From the NCBI GenBank assembly GCA_020744425.1, contig JAGMUV010000010.1, positions 1-64,000 of the forward strand: 64,000 bases of DNA. The letters are read 5' to 3'. Shown here piece by piece: positions 1-12,986 of this stretch (position 1 is its first letter; every line of letters begins with the position of its first letter). The stretch is from Dactylonectria macrodidyma (lineage: Eukaryota; Ascomycota; Sordariomycetes; Hypocreales; Nectriaceae). Both the position numbers and the translations under genes were made by a program. The notes under the pieces are model-generated. The model saw only the letters and a program-made list of their open reading frames with translations, searched no databases and was not told the DNA's origin.

Positions 1-3000
1 AATTAATATAGTTAAAAGAGTAATATATTAGAAATTAAGAGAATCTTATTATTTAATAGAATTAATAGAATAGTTAAAAGATTTAGTAAAAGAAGGCTTT
101 ATAAAGGAGGAGGGATAAGAGTCTATCTATAATTAGGTTAACTAATCAATTAAGTCCTTTATCTTAAGATAACTTAAGTAATGCAAATATATAATATAAA
201 AACGCAGTAGTGTAGAAATAAAAGTCTGAATAGCGGTTTTAATAATAATAATAAGAGATTTATATATTCTTAATATATAAATACTAAAGAGTTAATAAAA
301 CCTTTAGAAAAGTTAAAATAAAGGAATTAATTAATTAATTAACCTAATTATAAATACACTCTTATCCCTCTTCTCTTATATTAATAAAACCTTCTTTTAT
401 TATATCCTTCTCTTATTCTTAATCCTTTTATATATTAATAATAGCTATATTATTTATAATTTATACTATTTATTCTTTATTAATATTAAATAATAATTTA
501 AAAAATATTATTATTTTTAAAAATATTTTAAATATTAATTTTATTATTAATTACTTTAAAAAATATTATTTATTTTTAATTTAATTTTTAAATTATTAAC
601 TATTTTTAAAAAAATATAATCTTAATAATACTTTAATTCTTAAATTATTAAAATAATTTACTTATTATTAGAAAGTTACTAAGTCTTAATAATTCTAATT
701 TTTTTTTAAAATTATAATTTATTATTATAATTTTTAATTTATTAAAGGTTTTTATATTCTTATTAAGTTTAGTATTTAAATTATATATAAAAAGAGTATA
801 ATAATTATTAAAACTTAAATTATTAAAAGTATAGAATATATTATATTAGATATTTATTATAGTATTTATTATAATTAGTCTTTAATAAGTTAAATTATTA
901 TTTAGAATTATAAAAAGGTAATTAAAATATAATATAAGTATCAGTTAGAATTATAATAAGGTAATTTAGAAGGTAATGAATGCAGAGCCCTTATAAGGCT
1001 TTTATTATATAACGATTTTGCCTTTTAATATCTAGCTTTTCTGTTTGGCTTTTCTATCTAGCTTTTCTATCTAGCTTTTCTATTTAGCTTTCTAATTACT
1101 TAATGCATTTTAAAGGGTTAATTAGGATAGTAAGGCTTATACCTTAATATAATAAAAACTCTAGTTATTCTAAGTTATTATTGCCTTAAGCTTAGGTTTT
1201 AAGCCTTTATACTATTATTTACTATTAATTATTGTTTTTCTTTTACTATTTAATATCTAGCCTCTTTCTAAGTATACACTACTAAGGATTATAACCTTAA
1301 TAATTAGATTAGCTAAACTTAGCTTTTATTATATATTTTAAGCTGAATAAATAAAATACTCTTTTTAACTTAGAAACTAAGCTTTGATTTTTTTTTAATT
1401 CTTTTAATTAATATATATATATAAAGATTCTTATATATTAGTATTAATAAGGGTTTACTAAACTATTATATAAGATACTATATATATATTATATTATTTA
1501 TTTAATTAAGAAGGATTATTTTAAAGTATAATTAAGAATTATAAAGTATTAAATTATAATATAATTAGAATTATAATAAAGGAACTTAGAATATAATGAA
1601 CTCTTATAAGGTTTATATTATATAATGATTTTACTTTTTAATATCTTACTTTTTAATTTAGCTTTTTAATCTAGCTTTTCTAGCTATTTAATATATTTTA
1701 AAGAGTTAAATAAAATAATACGGCTTATTTCTTAATATAATAAAATACTAGTTATTTTAAGTTATTATTACTTTAAGCTTAAGTTTTAAGCCTTTATATT
1801 ATTTTTTATTATTAATTATATTTTTTTAATTATTTAATGTCTTGCCTCTCTCTAAGTATATACTATTAAAAAGTATAATTTTAAAACTTTATACTTTTAA
1901 TAACTTAAGTTTTAATAATTATTATACTCTTTTTATATATAATTTAAATATTATACTTAATAAATATATAAAAACCTTTAATAAGCTAAAAACTATAATA
2001 ATAAGATATAATATTAAAAAAATTAGAATTATTAAAACTTAATAACCTTTTAATAATAAATAAATTATTTTAATAATTTAAGAATTAAATTAAAAATAAA
2101 TAATATTTTTTTAAAATAATTAATAATATTAATAATATTAATGTTTTTTTTAAAAAATAGTATTTTTAAATTATTAATTAATATTAATAAAAAGTAAGTA
2201 ATATAAATTATAAATAATATAATTATTATTATTTTATATAAAAATTAAAATAAAAGAATATAATAAAATGAGGTTTTATAAAAAAGAAAGAATAAGAGTC
2301 TATTTATAATTAAATCAATTAATTAATTAATTTATTTATTTTATAATAACTTTACTAATATATATATAATAAGCTTGTATAATACTTATACTATGCATTT
2401 AAAGGTGTAAACTTTAAATTTTCTAAAACAGGCTATCTAACTCTAGGATTTTTAAGAAATTAATTTTAAATATTTAATTAAAAAGTTAATAAGCTGGTCT
2501 TTTCTTTATATTATTAAATAAATTATTAAGCTAGTTATAAATAAATATAGTAAAGAAAATAGTATGAATTTAATACTACTAGTGCTATATGTACATATAA
2601 TTTACAAAAAGTTCATAAAAATACTATATATTATATATATCTTAAAATTAAAGTCTTAGCTATTTTTGGCTTAATTTAATTTTTTAAGAATTATTTTAAA
2701 ACTGCAGTTTAAGGTGGAAATCAGAATGTTACGCTTACTTGTTTGTTATATAAGCTTATTAAATACGTTATAAATATATATTTATATTAAAATATAGTAA
2801 TAAGGAGTATAATAATATAAAAGTAAAAGTCTGAAAAATAGTTTTAATAGTGAAATTATTAGTTAATATTTATAAAGAATAAGTAATATAAATTATAAAT
2901 AATATAGCTAATATTAATATATAAAAGGATTAATAATAATAAAAGGATATAATAAGAAGATATTTAAAAAAAGAAGTATAAGAATCTATTTAAAACTAAG

Positions 3001-5043
3001 TTAATTTATTAATTAAGTTTTTTATTTTATAATAACTTAAGTAATATATTTAAATGTATAATTATATACAAAATATAATAATAAGGAATATAGTAATATA
3101 AACATAGAAGTCTGAATAGCGGTTTTAATAATATTAAAAAGACTTATTTAAAGTTAGAGTTATTAATTTAAAATAATATATTCTATATTTAATTTAAAAA
3201 ATGCTTATAATAAATAAAATAGTATTTTTATTATAACTATCAATAAGATTAAATAAATTAATATAAAGTATATAAACTAATTATTGTTTTTATTAATAAT
3301 AATTAATAAGAGTTAAATAATTAATTTAAAAGATAGAATTATATTATTATAATAAAATAGTTATTATTAAAGTTACTATTTAAACTTTTATTTTTATATT
3401 ATTATATTCTTTAATATTAAATTTTTATATAATTATTAAGGTTATAGTCCTTAGTAGCGCATACTCAGAGAAGGGCCAGAGGTTAAACAGTCAAAAAAAA
3501 AATATAACTAATAGTGAATAATAGTATGAGGGCCTAAAACCCAAGCCCAAGGCAAGAAGAGCCTTTATAATGCTTTTATTATATAATAATCTTACTTTTT
3601 AATATTTAGCTTTTCTATTTAGCTTTTTAATTTAACTTTTTTAAATACTTAATATATTTTAAAGAGTTAAATAGAATAATAAGGCTTATACTTTAATATA
3701 ATAAAAACTTTAGTTATTTTAAGTTACTATTAACTTAAGCTTAGGTTTTAGGCTTTTATATTATTATTTACCATTAATTATATTTTTTTTAATTATTTAG
3801 TCTCTAGCCCCTTTCTAAGTATATACTATTAAGGACTATAACCTTAATTAAAATAAAATATAAAGCCTTTTAATATATTAAGAAAAGATAAGTATTAACT
3901 TTTTTTAAAATTATAGTCTTTAATAATAAATACTTAAAAATCAGACTAAAGATTAAATAATTTAAAAAGATAAAAGAAAACTAATAATAATATAAAGGCT
4001 TATAACTTAAGTTTAAAAGAATAGTAATTTAAAATAACTAGAGTTTTTACTATATTAAAATATAAGCCTTACTATCTTATTTAACCTTTTAAAATATATT
4101 AATTAAATAAGTTAAATATAAAGCTAAATATAAAGCTAAATAAAAAAGCTAAATATTAAAAACTAAAATTATTATAAAATAAAAGCTTTATAAAAGCTTT
4201 ATATTTATTATATTATAAGCTTATTATAATTTTAAATTATAATTTAACTTACTAAAGATTAATTATAATAAATACTATAATAAACATTTAATAAAATATA
4301 TTTTATACTTTTAATAACTTAAGTTTTAATAATTATTATACTTTCTTTATATATAATTTAAATATTAAACTTAATAAGAATATAAAAACTTTTAATAAGC
4401 TAAAAGCTATAATAATAAGATATATTTTTATAAAAATTAGAACTATTAAGACTTAATAACTCTCTAATAGTAAATAAGTTTTTTAGTAATTTATAAAACT
4501 AAAGCATTCTTAAGACTATCCTTTTTTAAAAGTAATTAATAATTTAAGAAAATAAAAAGTATATAATATAAGTTATATATAATATAGCTATTATTAATAT
4601 ATAAAAGGATTAATATACTAGAAACTGAAGGGTTCTTATTAGAATAATAAAAGAATATAATAAAAAGAAATTCTAAGTTTTTAATAATTAAAAGAAAAGG
4701 GAAAAGAGTCTATATATAACTAAGTTAATTAATTAATTAAGTCTTTTATCTTAAGATAACTTAAGTAATATAAATATATAATTATATAAAAATATAATAA
4801 GAAATATAGTATTATAAAAAGAAAAGTTTAAATAGTAGTTTTAATAATAAAGCTTATTATTATTTTAAATTACAATTTAATTATTACTTTATAATTCTTA
4901 TTATATTATAATTTAGTTATTTATAATATAATTAACTTATAATAAGTCTTTTTAATTAAATAAATAATATACTATATATATAATATATTATATAATAATA
5001 TATTAACTTCTTAATAATATTTTAATATAAGAATTATCTTATA

Positions 5044-5489
5044 TAACGTATTTAATAAGTGAGTAAGCCAAATAAGCGAGTGAGCCACTTTGAAATTTCC
5101 TAGCATTTATACCTTAAATGAAAATATCTTTAAAATATTCTCTAAAATTAAAACTAAGAGTAAAATAGCTAATATTTTAGAAATACTTCTATTATATAAT
5201 AAAAAATAAATATAAATTCTCTTAAATTTTTTTTAAAAATTACTTAATAAGCTATATTAAAAATGCTTATTCGCACTATATACCTAGCTATTTCTATATA
5301 AAGGAATTTTTTTAAAAATTTAAGAAAATTATTATATTATTTTCTTTTTAATTAAACAATTAAAAATATTTTTATTTTATTTTTAATAATTAGATAGCTA
5401 GTTTTAAAAATTTAAAGTTTAGCTCTTTTTAGTGCATAGTATTCGTAGCTCACTCGCTTGTTTAGCTCACTCACTTATTAAGTACGTTA
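5044..5489 (+). mobile_element. Non-autonomous inverted-repeat element, copy 1
   Basis: The element is about 446 bp with ~46-bp terminal inverted repeats. The left end reads TAACGTATTTAATAAGTGAG and the right end is its reverse complement with few changes. It is the same family as the copies at 9802-10246 and 11376-11819. The reading frame that is open in those two is interrupted here by stop codons. The target site is TA-rich, so the duplication cannot be resolved. Confidence 0.8.
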
Positions 5490-7299
5490 TATATTAATTA
5501 AATACTATTAAAACCACTCTTTAGACTTTTATTTTTATATTATTATATTTCTTATTATTATATATTATATTATTAAGGTTATAGTCCTTAGTAGGGCATA
5601 CTTAGAGAGGGGCTAGAGGTTAAATAGTTAAAAAAAAATATATAACTAATAGTGAATAATAGTATAAGGGCCTAAAACCCAAGCCTAAAGTAATAGTAAC
5701 TCAGAATGACTAGAGTTTTTATTACATTAAGGTGCAAGCCTTACTATCCTATTTAACCCTTTAAGATGCGTTACTAGAAAAGCTAGATAGAAAAGCTAAA
5801 TATCAAAAGGTAAAATCATCATATAATAAAAGCCCTATAAGGGTTTATCGCATTCTAAATTACCTTATCGCAATTCTAACTCATACTTATATTATAATTT
5901 AACTCTTTATAATTTTAATTATATTATAATTTAACTTATTAAAGACTAACTATAATAAATATTATAATAAATATTTAATATAATATACTCTATACTCTTA
6001 ATAACTTAGGTTTTAATAATTATTATACTCTTTCTATATATAACTTAAATACTAAGCTTAATAAAAATATAAAAACCCTTAATAAGCTAAAGATTATAAT
6101 AATAGATTATAATCTTAAGAAAATTAGAATTATTAAGACTTAATAACTCTTTAATAGTAAGTAAGTCATTTTAATAATCTTTAAGACTAAGGTATTCTTA
6201 AGATTATACTTCTTTAAAAATAATTAATAATTTAAGAATTAAATTAAAAATAAATAATACTTTTTAAAATAATTAGTAATAAAACTAATAATTAAAATAT
6301 CTTTAGAAAAAATAATATTCTTTAAATTATGAATTAATATTAATAAAGAGTAAATAATATAAGTTATAAATAATATAGTTATTATTAATATATAAAAGGA
6401 TTAAAATAGAAGGATATAATAAAAAGAGGTTTTATTAATAAGTTATTAGTAATTAAAAGAAAAGGGATAAGAGTCTATTTATAACTAAGTTAACTAATTA
6501 ATTAAGTCCTTTATTTTATAATAACTTAAGTAATATAAATATATAATTATATAGAAATATAGTAATAAGGAATATAGTAATATAAAAATAAAAGTCTGAA
6601 TAGCGGTTTTAATAGTAAGATATTATATTATATATTTATATTACTTAAGTTATTTAAAAATAAAAGACTTAATTAATTAATTAACTTAGTTATAAATAGA
6701 CTTTTATCTTTCTTTTTTTATAAAACCTTTCTTTATTAAATCCTTTATTTATAATTATTAATATTAAAAGTAAATATAATAAGATTCTTTATTATTAAAA
6801 CTACTATTCAGACTTTTATTTTTACATTACTATATTCCTTATTATTATATTTCTATATTATATATTTACATTACTTAAGTTATTATAAAATAAAAGACTT
6901 AATTAATTAGTTAACCTAGTTATAAATAGACTCTTATCCCTCCTCTTTTAACTACTAAGAACTAACCTTCTTTTACTAAATCCTTTAACTATTCTACTAA
7001 GTAATAAGATTCTTTTAATTTCTAATATATTACTCTTTTAACTATATATTAATTAATATAATATTAGCTTATAATTATATAATTTATATATTATAATTCT
7101 TTAAATTATTAAAGAAAGTATTATTAATAGTTATTATTTCTTTTTCTTTTTCTTTTTTAATTAATTTTTTTAATAAGTCTTACTCTATTTTAATCTATTA
7201 AATTATATTTTTATTTAATAAAGCTTATAAGAATAAGCTATTTTAAAAAATATAATAATTAAAAATTATTAATTAAATAAGCCTTTTATAATTAAGCTA

Positions 7300-7941
7300 A
7301 TTAAACTTAGCCTTTATTATATATTCTAAATTAAATAAATAAAATACTCTTTATAGTTTAAGAAGTAGGCTTTAATCTTCTTTAATTCTCTTAGCTAATA
7401 TATATATAAGACAATTCTTATATATTAGTATTAGTAAGGGTCTGCTAGGCTATTATATAATGCGCTATACGCGCATTATATTATTTATTTAGTCAGAGGG
7501 GGTCATTATGAGTCGGTTATATTGCGAGCAGTTGAATTATGATGTAAGAATTGCAAAGCGGTAATTGAATTACAACTTGGAATTATGACGAGCTTGGAAT
7601 GCGACGAAGTGATACAGAGCCCTTATAGAGCTTTTATTATATAACGATTTTGCCTTCTGACATCTAGCTTTTCTATCTAGCTTTTCTATCTAGCTTTTCT
7701 ACCTAGCTTTTCTATTTAGCTTTCTAGCTGCTTAATGCATCTTAAAGGGTTAATTAGGATAGTAAGGCTTATATTCTAATATAGTAGAAACTCTAGTCAT
7801 TCTGAGTTACTATTGCCTTAGGCTTAGGTTTTAAGCCCTTATATTATTATTTATTATTAGGTTTTTTTTTTTTTAACTATTTAATCTCTAGCCTCTCTCT
7901 AAGTATGTATTACTAAGGACTATAACCTTAATATAATATAA
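7300..7941 (+). repeat. Best-preserved copy of a dispersed LTR-like repeat
   Basis: This copy is less mutated than its relatives and keeps GC islands such as the stretch at 7497-7615. A colinear, more AT-rich copy lies at about 1318-1866. Shorter pieces lie at about 978-1300 and 3560-3850, and inverted pieces at about 3980-4260 and 5575-5890. The right part ends with a conserved motif reading AAGGACTATAACCTTAAT. Repeated solo copies without adjacent coding sequence suggest solo LTRs or a MITE, but no target duplication could be fixed. Confidence 0.6.
7663..7726 (+). repeat. 13-bp tandem repeat array (about 5 units)
   Basis: The unit TCTAGCTTTTCTA is repeated about five times, with the last units diverged (CCTAGC, TTTAGC). 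The same array is present in other copies of the host repeat (for example 1030-1095, and about 1645-1685) with fewer or more mutated units, so unit number varies between copies. Confidence 0.75.
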
Positions 7942-9469
7942 TTATAATATTATAAAGTTATTAATCTTTTAAATTATAAGTCTTATATATAACTTAGTAT
8001 ATTAATATAATTAAGAATAGTATTCTTTTTTAATTAATTTTTAAAGTATTAATAATAATATCTTAAGTTAATATAAATACTATTCTAAAGATAAGGATTA
8101 TATAATTAGATACTAGCTTTAATAATTAACTTATAATATTTAAATAGTTTTATTATTTTAATATATTTTTCTAGCTTATTTTTATAAATATTTATTAAAT
8201 AGTATAATTCTTATAAAATAGTTTAATTATAATAAATAGCTTTAAAATACTTTATTATTATATATTATATTAATAATACTTCTTATTATTTATAATAATA
8301 AAGATCGAATTTACTAACTTTTTATAATTAATAGTTTTTTTAATTACTTAAGCTTTAATACTATTTAATATTATAATTAATTTAATATTATTATTTATAT
8401 ATTATTAATATATTTAATATACTTTATATAATTAATTAATATTAGTATTTTTTAATTAATAAAGAACTTATATTAAAAAGAACTTAGAAAATCTATTTAA
8501 AAAAGTAATATAATATTTTCTCATAAAGACTTTATTATTATATTCTTAAAGATTTATAGAAATAGCTTTAAGAAATATAATATTATATTAAGATTTAAAA
8601 AAAATTAGTATTTAGCTTATATTTTTAAAGCTTATAATTAACTATATCTTTATTAAATACTATAAAGAATAAAATATAATCTATTTATTTATTCCTAAGA
8701 TATTACTCTTAGAGAGTTAATATTAAAATACTCAAGATTAAATAAAGTAAATTTATAAGTAGTATTAAGAAGTTATAAGCTTTCTAACTATTAAAGCTAT
8801 TACTAATAATTATAATATTATAATTAAAGAGAGCATCTTATATTAAAAATATAAAACTATTACTTTATATTAGCTTAATTATATTAAAAAATATAAGAAA
8901 AGAAGGAGGCCTAATTAGTATATATAGTTAAGTAATAACTTTATTATAAGTATTAGATATCTTAATATTTAAGCTTAATATAAAGTAATTATAATAATAA
9001 TAAAGGCTAAAGAATAGTATTCCTAATTATAATTAAATAGATCTATTATTCTTTAAGAAATAAAGGCTCTTAAAATTACTTAATAAGAAATTTAATTTTA
9101 AAAAGTCAGTTATTTATTAAAATTAATTTAAAACTAATAACTTAAAAAGACTAGTTATTTTAATTAATATAAAGACGTTAAAATAAATTAAAAGCATTTT
9201 AATAACTCCTTTAGTTAATAACTAAAGAAATCACTTTCTAAAGCTTAAGAATAAGCTTATTATACTATAAGACTAATTATTATAATAGATTAAAGTACTT
9301 AGCTTAATAATAATAATAATATTAAATTCACTCTTATAAGATTATTAATTAGCCTTTCTTAAGATATATCTTTATATTTTAATTCTTCTATTTAATTTTA
9401 AGTATTTATCTAATTATAATTATATTTATTAAAGTATTTATTAAAATTACTTTAAACTATATTAATAGA

Positions 9470-9801
9470 TTAAATAAGAAAGTTATTTCCCTTTTTAATT
9501 CAATTAATACTTTAAATAAATATAATAATAAGTTTAAATAATTTCTTTTTTTTCTTTAGTTTTTTATAATTATATAAAAAGTATTTTAATTTATTATAAT
9601 TATAATATTTAAATATTTTCTTTTTTTATTAAAATTATTATTATATTATTTTAAATTCTATAAGTCTTATTATAATATTATAAAATATGTATAAAATATA
9701 TTATTTCTTTTAATTAGATTTATTTTTTTAATCTTTATTTTTAATATAATTTTCTTTATTTTATTCTATTTTATATTTAAAGAATTTATTATTAATTATA
9801 A
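9470..9801 (-). mobile_element. RIP-mutated Gypsy gag fragment (part 1)
   Basis: This is colinear with 23,955-24,270 inside the better preserved Gypsy element. Both contain the sequence TTCTATAAGTCTTATTATAA and the same surrounding order of motifs. It breaks at 9801, where inverted-repeat element copy 2 is inserted, and the similarity appears to resume after 10,246. It marks an older member of the same Gypsy family. Confidence 0.6.
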
Positions 9802-10246
9802 TAACATACTTAATAAGTAAGTGGGCCAAACAAGCGAGTAGGCCACTTTGAAATTTCCTAGCATTTATACCTTAAATAAAAATATCTTTAAAATATTCTC
9901 TAAAATTCAAACTAAGAGTAAAATAGCTAATATTATAGAAATAGCTCTATTATATATTAGAAAATCAATATTAATTTTCTTAGCTTTTTTAAAAAATTAC
10001 TTAATAAGCTATATTAAAAATGCTTATTCGCACTATATACTTAGCTATTTCTATATAAAGGAATTTTTTTAAAAATTTAAAAAAATTATTATATAGCTTT
10101 CTTTTTAATTAAATAATTAAAACTATTTTTATTTTATTTTTAATAATTAAATAGCTAGTTTTAAATTTTTAAAGTTTAGTTCTTTTTAGTGTATAGTATT
10201 CGTGGCCTACTCGCTTATTTGGCTTACTTACTTATTAAGTATATTA
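9802..10246 (+). mobile_element. Non-autonomous inverted-repeat element, copy 2
   Basis: About 445 bp, with ends TAACATACTTAATAAGTAAG and its mutated reverse complement. It is inserted in the Gypsy gag relic, and TATAA flanks both ends as a candidate 5-bp target duplication. It contains an open frame of 74 codons (9848-10072) close to the left inverted repeat; see that entry. Confidence 0.82.
9848..10072 (+). CDS. 74-codon open frame inside the inverted-repeat element
   Basis: The predicted peptide is lysine-, isoleucine- and tyrosine-rich and differs at only 8 of 74 positions from the frame in copy 3 (11549-11773). The frame opens with TTG, not ATG, and an upstream in-frame TAG lies in the terminal repeat, so a normal start is missing. 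I do not recognise the product. It could be a remnant of a transposase DNA-binding region or simply a frame kept open by AT-rich composition. Weak as a gene, useful as a marker of the element. Confidence 0.2.
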   Translation: MKFPSIYTLNKNIFKIFSKIQTKSKIANIIEIALLYIRKSILIFLAFLKNYLISYIKNAYSHYILSYFYIKEFF

Positions 10247-11375
10247 TATAATTAAATATAAGTATTAAAAATAATAAATACATTTAGTATTTTAAAAACT
10301 TTATTTTTAATATTATTTTTAAGTTTTTAATAGAATTTATTAATTATAATATATTTATTTTAATTAAGTTTAATTAAAAAGTATTTAAATTCTATAAGAT
10401 ATTTTAATATTACTTTAAATTATTTAAAAAGTATTATATTTTTTATTTTATTTATTATAAGTATTAATAAGTCTTTTTTTATATAATTTAAAGTTCTTAA
10501 AGAATTTATTAGTTTTAATATAATAATTATTATAAAAGTTTTTAATAAAGTCTTTTAAAATTAGTTTAAATCTTTATAAAGCCTTTCTTTTAAATAAGCT
10601 TATTATATATTTAACTTTTAATTCTTTATTTAAATATAATAAAATAATATATAAAATATAATTTAAATTATATAAAATGCTTTTAGAAGTCTTTAAGAAT
10701 ATTATAAAATTTAATTAATATTAATAATTTAAAGGTTTTTCTTATATTATTAAGTTATATTTATTAAATTAATATATTAAAACTAATAAATTATTTTACT
10801 TAATATTATTATTTATTTTTAATATAATTTAAATTATAAATAATTTTATAATTTATATTTTAAAAGCTATAATAATATTTATAATATTTAGCTTTTATTA
10901 TACTTTAAAAGCTATAAACTATACTTTATAATATATATATAATATTATAATTTAATTTAAATATATTAATTATTTTATTATTAAAATACTAATTCTTAAT
11001 ATAAAATATAATAATATTTTTATTCTTATTTTTAAATAAGTTTATATTATAATTTCTATTAAAGTCTTAGACTTTATCTTAAAAAGTAAGTCTTTTATTT
11101 TTAAAAGAATTAAAATTAATATTAATAAAAGTTATAAATATTATAATAGCTTATTATTATTACTTAATATATAAAGTAATTAATATATATAATAAGTATA
11201 TAATATATCTAAATATATAATATATTTAAATATATAATATATTAAAATTTTTATTTTAAATTATAATTTTAAAATAATTCTTAAAAATTTAAATTAAATT
11301 TAAAATAATTATAAATTTATACTTAGCTTATATTTACTATACTATATTTTTAAGAATTTTCTTATATTATATATA
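10247..11375 (-). mobile_element. RIP-mutated Gypsy gag fragment (part 2)
   Basis: This continues the Gypsy gag similarity seen before copy 2. It shares an order of motifs with about 24,300-24,960 of the young element, for example the stretch around 10,370-10,480. It is nearly pure AT with no long open frame. The right boundary is the third inverted-repeat element. Confidence 0.45.
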
Positions 11376-11819
11376 TAACGTACTTAATAAGTAAGTAGGC
11401 TAAATAAGCGAGTAGGCTATAAATACTATGCACTAAAAAGAGCTAAACTTTAAATATTCAAAACTAGCTATTTAATTATTAAAAATAAAATAAAAATATT
11501 TTTAATTATTTAATTAAAAAGAAAACTATATAATAATTTTTTAAACTTTTAAAAAAATTCCTTTATATAGAAATAGCTAGGTATATAGTGCGAATAAGCA
11601 TTTTTAATATAGCTTATTAAGTGATTTTTTAAAAAAGCTAAGAAAATTCGTATTAATTTTCTAATATATAATAGAGCTATTTCTATAATATTAGTTATTT
11701 TACTCTTAGTTTTAATTTTAGAGAATATTTTAAAGATATTTTCATTTAAAGTATAAATGCTAGAAAATTTCAAAGTGGCTTACTCGCTTGTTTAGCCCAC
11801 TCACTTATTAAGTACGTTA
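11376..11819 (-). mobile_element. Non-autonomous inverted-repeat element, copy 3
   Basis: About 444 bp and inverted relative to copies 1 and 2. Terminal repeats TAACGTACTTAATAAGTAAG and reverse complement are conserved. The internal open frame lies on the minus strand at 11549-11773 (74 codons, TTG start) and matches that in copy 2 at 66 of 74 residues. Flanks are TATA-rich on both sides. Confidence 0.82.
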
Positions 11820-12089
11820 TATAATACTAATAATATAAAATTCATATTATATTTTATAATATTTTTATTTATAATAAGCTTAATAATTTTTTTAAAAAAT
11901 TTAAAAAAATGATTCTTTATTAACTTTTTAATTAAAGATTTAAAATTAAGTCTTTAAAAATCTTAGGCCTAAATAGGCTATTTTAAAAAATTTAAGGTTT
12001 AGCTTTTAAAGTATATAGTATAAGTGCGCTATATACTTGGATGCGCTGTATGCTTATTATATACGTTATTTAAATAAAAGCTATTAATA

Positions 12090-12470
12090 TATAATAGTTA
12101 TATTTCTAAGCTAGCTTATATATAGTATAGAATAGCTTAAAAAGGGTTTTTAAAAGATAGATTAAGGTCTATATTAATAAAACAGTTAGATTATACTTAT
12201 TAAGTAGTAATTATAATATTATATTATATAATAGTTAATATATAATAATATATAATAATTAGAGTAAATTAAAATAACTAAGTTATATTAATAGCTAAAG
12301 AGCTACTTATACTAAATATATACTTCTTAAGTATTTATATAATTATAGTATAAGTTAGATTATTAGAATTGTCTAATATTCTAAGTAATCTATATATAAT
12401 TAGAGCGAAAAGTGAGAGTGCTATTAGTATGTATAACTAGGTCGCGGCCAGGTTAGTATAGGTTATAACA
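12090..12470 (-). mobile_element. Relic LTR of the young Gypsy family
   Basis: This matches the 416-bp LTRs at 17,608 and 25,300 along its length but lacks about 36 bp in the block that reads GGATTATTTAGATT in the full copies. It still has the family-specific GC island GGTCGCGGCC. About 15 bp of element-internal sequence (AAAGCTATTAATA) precede it, so it is the edge of a truncated element rather than a clean solo LTR. Confidence 0.7.
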
Positions 12471-12602
12471 ACTAGCTTACTTAAGCTAAGCTAGTCTTAC
12501 TTCTATAAGTATATAATAATTGCATATTTAATTAGGCTAATAAGAATTAACATAATATAAAGCCTAAAGATAATATTTATATTAATTAAGAATGCCTCTA
12601 AG

Positions 12603-12986
12603 TATAACAATTAAGTTAATACACTATTCTCATAAGGCTAATATATACTAAGTCCTAATCTAAGGGTTTATATAATAAAGTAATTAAATAAATTAAGATT
12701 AAATAATGCTTATTATATTTAATAATAGTAAAGTAAGACATACTTAATATAACTAAGTTATATTAATAGCTAAGGAGCTACTTATATTAAATATATACTT
12801 CTTTAATTAACTATATACTAAGTAGACTACTATCCTACTTAAAAGACTGCTATTAGTCTTAGACTATTACTATTAGTCTTAGTAAAGCATTAGTCTTAGG
12901 ATAGGGCTATACTATTAGTCTAAACTAAATATAGGCCTTATTATTCTACTATTCCTAACTACTTAATAAGAACTTAGACTATAATA
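12603..12986 (-). mobile_element. LTR of the older Gypsy family (copy 1)
   Basis: 384 bp, RIP-mutated. It is colinear with the LTRs at 15,222-15,604 and 30,758-31,141, including the repeated phrase CTGCTATTAGTC. It is followed by about 2.2 kb of 3-prime pol-side sequence that is repeated after the next LTR. Confidence 0.75.

Larger units (their letters stand above)
1..9470. repeat. AT-rich RIP-mutated repeat graveyard
   Basis: This stretch is almost wholly A and T and no intact gene is visible; the only 66-codon open frame (1842-2042) is a by-product of the base composition. It is built from overlapping copies, in both orientations, of at least two dispersed repeat families. One contains the phrase AAAAGTCTGAATAGCGGTTT (for example near 220-240, 3105-3130 and 6590-6615, reversed near 5505-5530 and 6795-6830). 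The other is the LTR-like family listed separately. C survives mainly in CT, CC and AC contexts while CA is rare, as expected after RIP. I cannot assign most of it to a transposon superfamily. Confidence 0.85.

Noticed and set aside
1842..2042. 66-codon gene in AT-rich DNA
   Set aside because: Composition-driven frame of Ile, Lys, Asn, Tyr and Leu without any motif inside a repeat.
7663..7726. CRISPR-like array
   Set aside because: Units are contiguous 13-mers without spacers, and the genome is fungal.
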